From: Bacillota bacterium
Lineage (GTDB): Bacteria; Bacillota; Clostridia; Lachnospirales; Lachnospiraceae
DNA length: 6,944 bases
Assembly (NCBI GenBank): GCA_023424995.1
Contig: JAFADH010000047.1
Coordinates: 1 to 6,944 of the forward strand
Direction: 5' to 3'
Position 1 is the first letter of the stretch. Each line of letters begins with the position of its first letter. Under the pieces are notes generated by a model. It did not search any database. It was not told the DNA's origin and saw only the letters and a program-made list of their open reading frames with translations. This document shows positions 5,977 through 6,944 of this stretch, piece by piece. A program made the position numbers and the translations under genes.

Positions 5977-6003
5977 GATATTTTTTACACAATGGTATAT
6001 AAT
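5975..6003 (+). promoter_or_regulatory. Promoter of the P-loop kinase gene
   Basis: TTGATA at 5975-5980, a 17-bp spacer and a perfect TATAAT at 5998-6003. Transcription would start near 6010, giving a leader of about 55 nt before the ATG at 6066. The -35 box begins in the last bases of the 21-bp tandem repeat. Confidence 0.75.
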
Positions 6004-6065
6004 GGGACCATGTATTCCTGGATGTTAATGAATTGTTCGAACAGGTTATTTATATTGGAGCACAG

Positions 6066-6596
6066 ATGAAAATTAGAAATCATAATCGTATCATTATTAT
6101 AGGAAACGGCGGAAGCGGTAAAAGTTATCTTGCAAAAAATCTGTCTGCCATAACCGGTCTGCCATTGGTCCACCTTGACAATGAATTCTGGCAGCCGGGG
6201 TGGGTTAAGACGCCGAAGGAAGAATGGATAGACAAGCAGAAAAATATGATAAAAGAAGAAACATGGATCATTGACGGGAATTATAACAGTACAATGGAGC
6301 TGCGATATGAAGCTGCCGATTTGGTAATCTTTCTTGATATCAACCGATTGGTATGTATCATAAGTGCATTAAAACGGCATGGTAAAAAGCGTTCGGATTT
6401 ACCGGAATATCTGGAAGAAAAGTTGGATTCAGAATTCATCGGATTTTGCAAACTTATATGGGATTTTCATAGAGCGGGCAAAAGATCGATTCTGGCATTG
6501 CATGGCAGGTATCCTGATATTCCGTTCATGGTGATTAAAAGAAGAAAAGAGGTAAATAAATTATTAAAAACCTGGAAGAATGATTCATACAGTTAA
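6066..6596 (+). CDS. Small P-loop kinase of the FlaR / DNA topology modulation protein type (adenylate-kinase-like)
   Basis: A 176-residue nucleoside/nucleotide-kinase-fold protein. The Walker A motif G-N-G-G-S-G-K-S is at residues 13-20, after the strand R-I-I-I-I. Family-typical segments follow: G-L-P-L-V-H-L-D (31-38), W-Q-P-G-W-V (42-47), W-I-I-D-G-N-Y (67-73) and the strand A-D-L-V-I-F-L-D (84-91). An arginine/lysine-rich lid region (K-R-H-G-K-K-R-S-D-L-P, 103-113) and a late R-Y-P-D-I-P (148-153) complete the pattern. Homologues are usually named topology modulation protein or AAA/adenylate kinase-like; the true substrate is unknown. The ATG at 6066 follows GGAG at 6057-6060 with 5 nt spacing. 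An in-frame TTG at 6033 lacks a ribosome-binding site. The length is normal for the family. Its stop codon lies where a repeat array begins. Confidence 0.85.
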   Translation: MKIRNHNRIIIIGNGGSGKSYLAKNLSAITGLPLVHLDNEFWQPGWVKTPKEEWIDKQKNMIKEETWIIDGNYNSTMELRYEAADLVIFLDINRLVCIISALKRHGKKRSDLPEYLEEKLDSEFIGFCKLIWDFHRAGKRSILALHGRYPDIPFMVIKRRKEVNKLLKTWKNDSYS

Positions 6597-6604
6597 TATG
6601 GTTT

Positions 6605-6867
6605 CAATATTAGAAAATACAGTATTAAGAAGTACAGTACTAAGAAATACCGTATCAAAAAAGCAGTATCAAGAAGTACAGTACTATGAAATACAGTATC
6701 AAAAAATCAGTATTAAGAAGTACAGTACTAAGAAATACAATATCAAAAAAGCAGTATTAAGAAGTACAGTACTAAGAATTACCGTATCAAAAAAGCAGTA
6801 TTAAGAAATATAGTATCAAGAATACAGTATTTAGAAATCCTTCATTAAAAATCCAGCGCTAAGAAAT
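6605..6867. repeat. Array of 18 degenerate 14/15-bp units with a 44-bp higher-order period
   Basis: The stretch divides without gaps into units like CAGTAYTAAGAARTA. From 6620 to 6795 the order 15+15+14 bp repeats four times, at 6620-6663, 6664-6707, 6708-6751 and 6752-6795. The first and fourth copies differ at one base, the first and third at two, and the first and second at four. Flanking units (6605-6619 and 6796-6867) are more degenerate, as expected for a decaying array edge. Unit junctions form small palindromes, AGTAC-A-GTACT or ATAC-A-GTAT. Because 44 is not a multiple of 3 the array is unlikely to encode a repeated peptide. It fills the gap between the kinase stop and the ribosome-binding site of the next gene. 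There are no conserved CRISPR-like spacers. Confidence 0.92.
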
Positions 6868-6882
6868 TCAATTATAAATATA

Positions 6883-6888
6883 GAGGAG
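6883..6888 (+). promoter_or_regulatory. Ribosome-binding site of the last gene
   Basis: GAGGAG, 9 nt before the ATG at 6898-6900. It supports that start and shows that the repeat array ends before the translation signals. No promoter with a convincing -35 and -10 pair is visible between the kinase gene and this site, so the gene may depend on read-through from the kinase promoter across the array. Confidence 0.7.
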
Positions 6889-6897
6889 ACTAATAAT

Positions 6898-6944
6898 ATG
6901 GTTCCTAAGATTAAATTGCAGAGTATCGTATTGGACTGCAAGAA
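6898..6944 (+). CDS. Probable VOC (glyoxalase/bleomycin-resistance fold) family protein, first 15 codons only
   Basis: Fifteen complete codons and two bases before the window ends. The visible start, M-V-P-K-I-K-L-Q-S-I-V-L-D-C-K, matches the opening strand of many small VOC proteins, in which V-L-D-C is followed by a D-P motif and a helix. A GAGGAG ribosome-binding site precedes the ATG. The family call rests on this short opening alone, so no function or substrate can be assigned. Confidence 0.55.
   Translation, partial: MVPKIKLQSIVLDCK

Noticed and set aside
6033..6065. TTG start for the kinase, adding 11 residues
   Set aside because: No Shine-Dalgarno in front of it; the ATG at 6066 has GGAG at good spacing and begins just before the first strand of the P-loop fold.
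6580..6804. 74-codon plus-strand frame through the repeat array
   Set aside because: It overlaps the kinase end, has no proper ribosome-binding site, and the 44-bp period shifts frame at each copy, so the peptide repeats only by accident of low complexity.
6605..6867. CRISPR array
   Set aside because: The units are contiguous and similar throughout, with no unique spacers of constant length and no cas genes nearby.

Overview
The window looks like a chromosomal segment from a low-to-moderate GC Firmicute, most likely a clostridial (Lachnospiraceae-like) species. Almost every gene has a strong GGAGG-type ribosome-binding site, promoters are TTGACA/TATAAT-like with 17-bp spacers, and the metal regulator and transporter resemble the Firmicute TroR/MntR/ScaR and TroABCD sets. 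The organism is inferred; no ribosomal or other taxonomic marker is present.

Left part (1-4377, all minus strand, relatively GC-rich): a tightly packed metal-uptake operon read right to left. The order is a DtxR/MntR-type metalloregulator (troR-like), a lipoprotein substrate-binding protein (troA-like), an ABC ATPase (troB-like) and two membrane permeases (troC-like and troD-like). The second permease runs off the left edge and carries an extra C-terminal region that looks like a winged helix. The ends overlap or nearly touch (troA/troB 14 bp apart, troB/troC overlap 29 bp, troC/troD overlap 17 bp), which indicates translational coupling. A well-formed promoter lies in front of the regulator, with a perfect 14-bp palindrome TTAGGTATACCTAA just downstream of the predicted transcription start. 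The simplest model is a manganese (or Mn/Fe/Zn) importer repressed by its own first gene when metal is plentiful.

Middle (4378-4850): the divergent control region, then a weakly supported 82-codon plus-strand ORF. A perfect 39-bp palindrome starts only 10 nt after that ORF's start codon. A textbook promoter for the next gene follows.

Right part (4851-6944, plus strand, visibly more AT-rich): a MarR-type regulator fused to a GNAT acetyltransferase domain, a terminator-like hairpin, a 21-bp tandem duplication abutting a good promoter, a small P-loop kinase of the FlaR/topology-modulation type, an unusual array of 14/15-bp units organised in 44-bp higher-order repeats, and the first 15 codons of a probable VOC (glyoxalase-fold) protein that continues past the right edge.

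The protein-coding content belongs to known families. The least explained material is non-coding: the 44-bp-period array at 6605-6867 and the 39-bp palindrome at 4511-4549.
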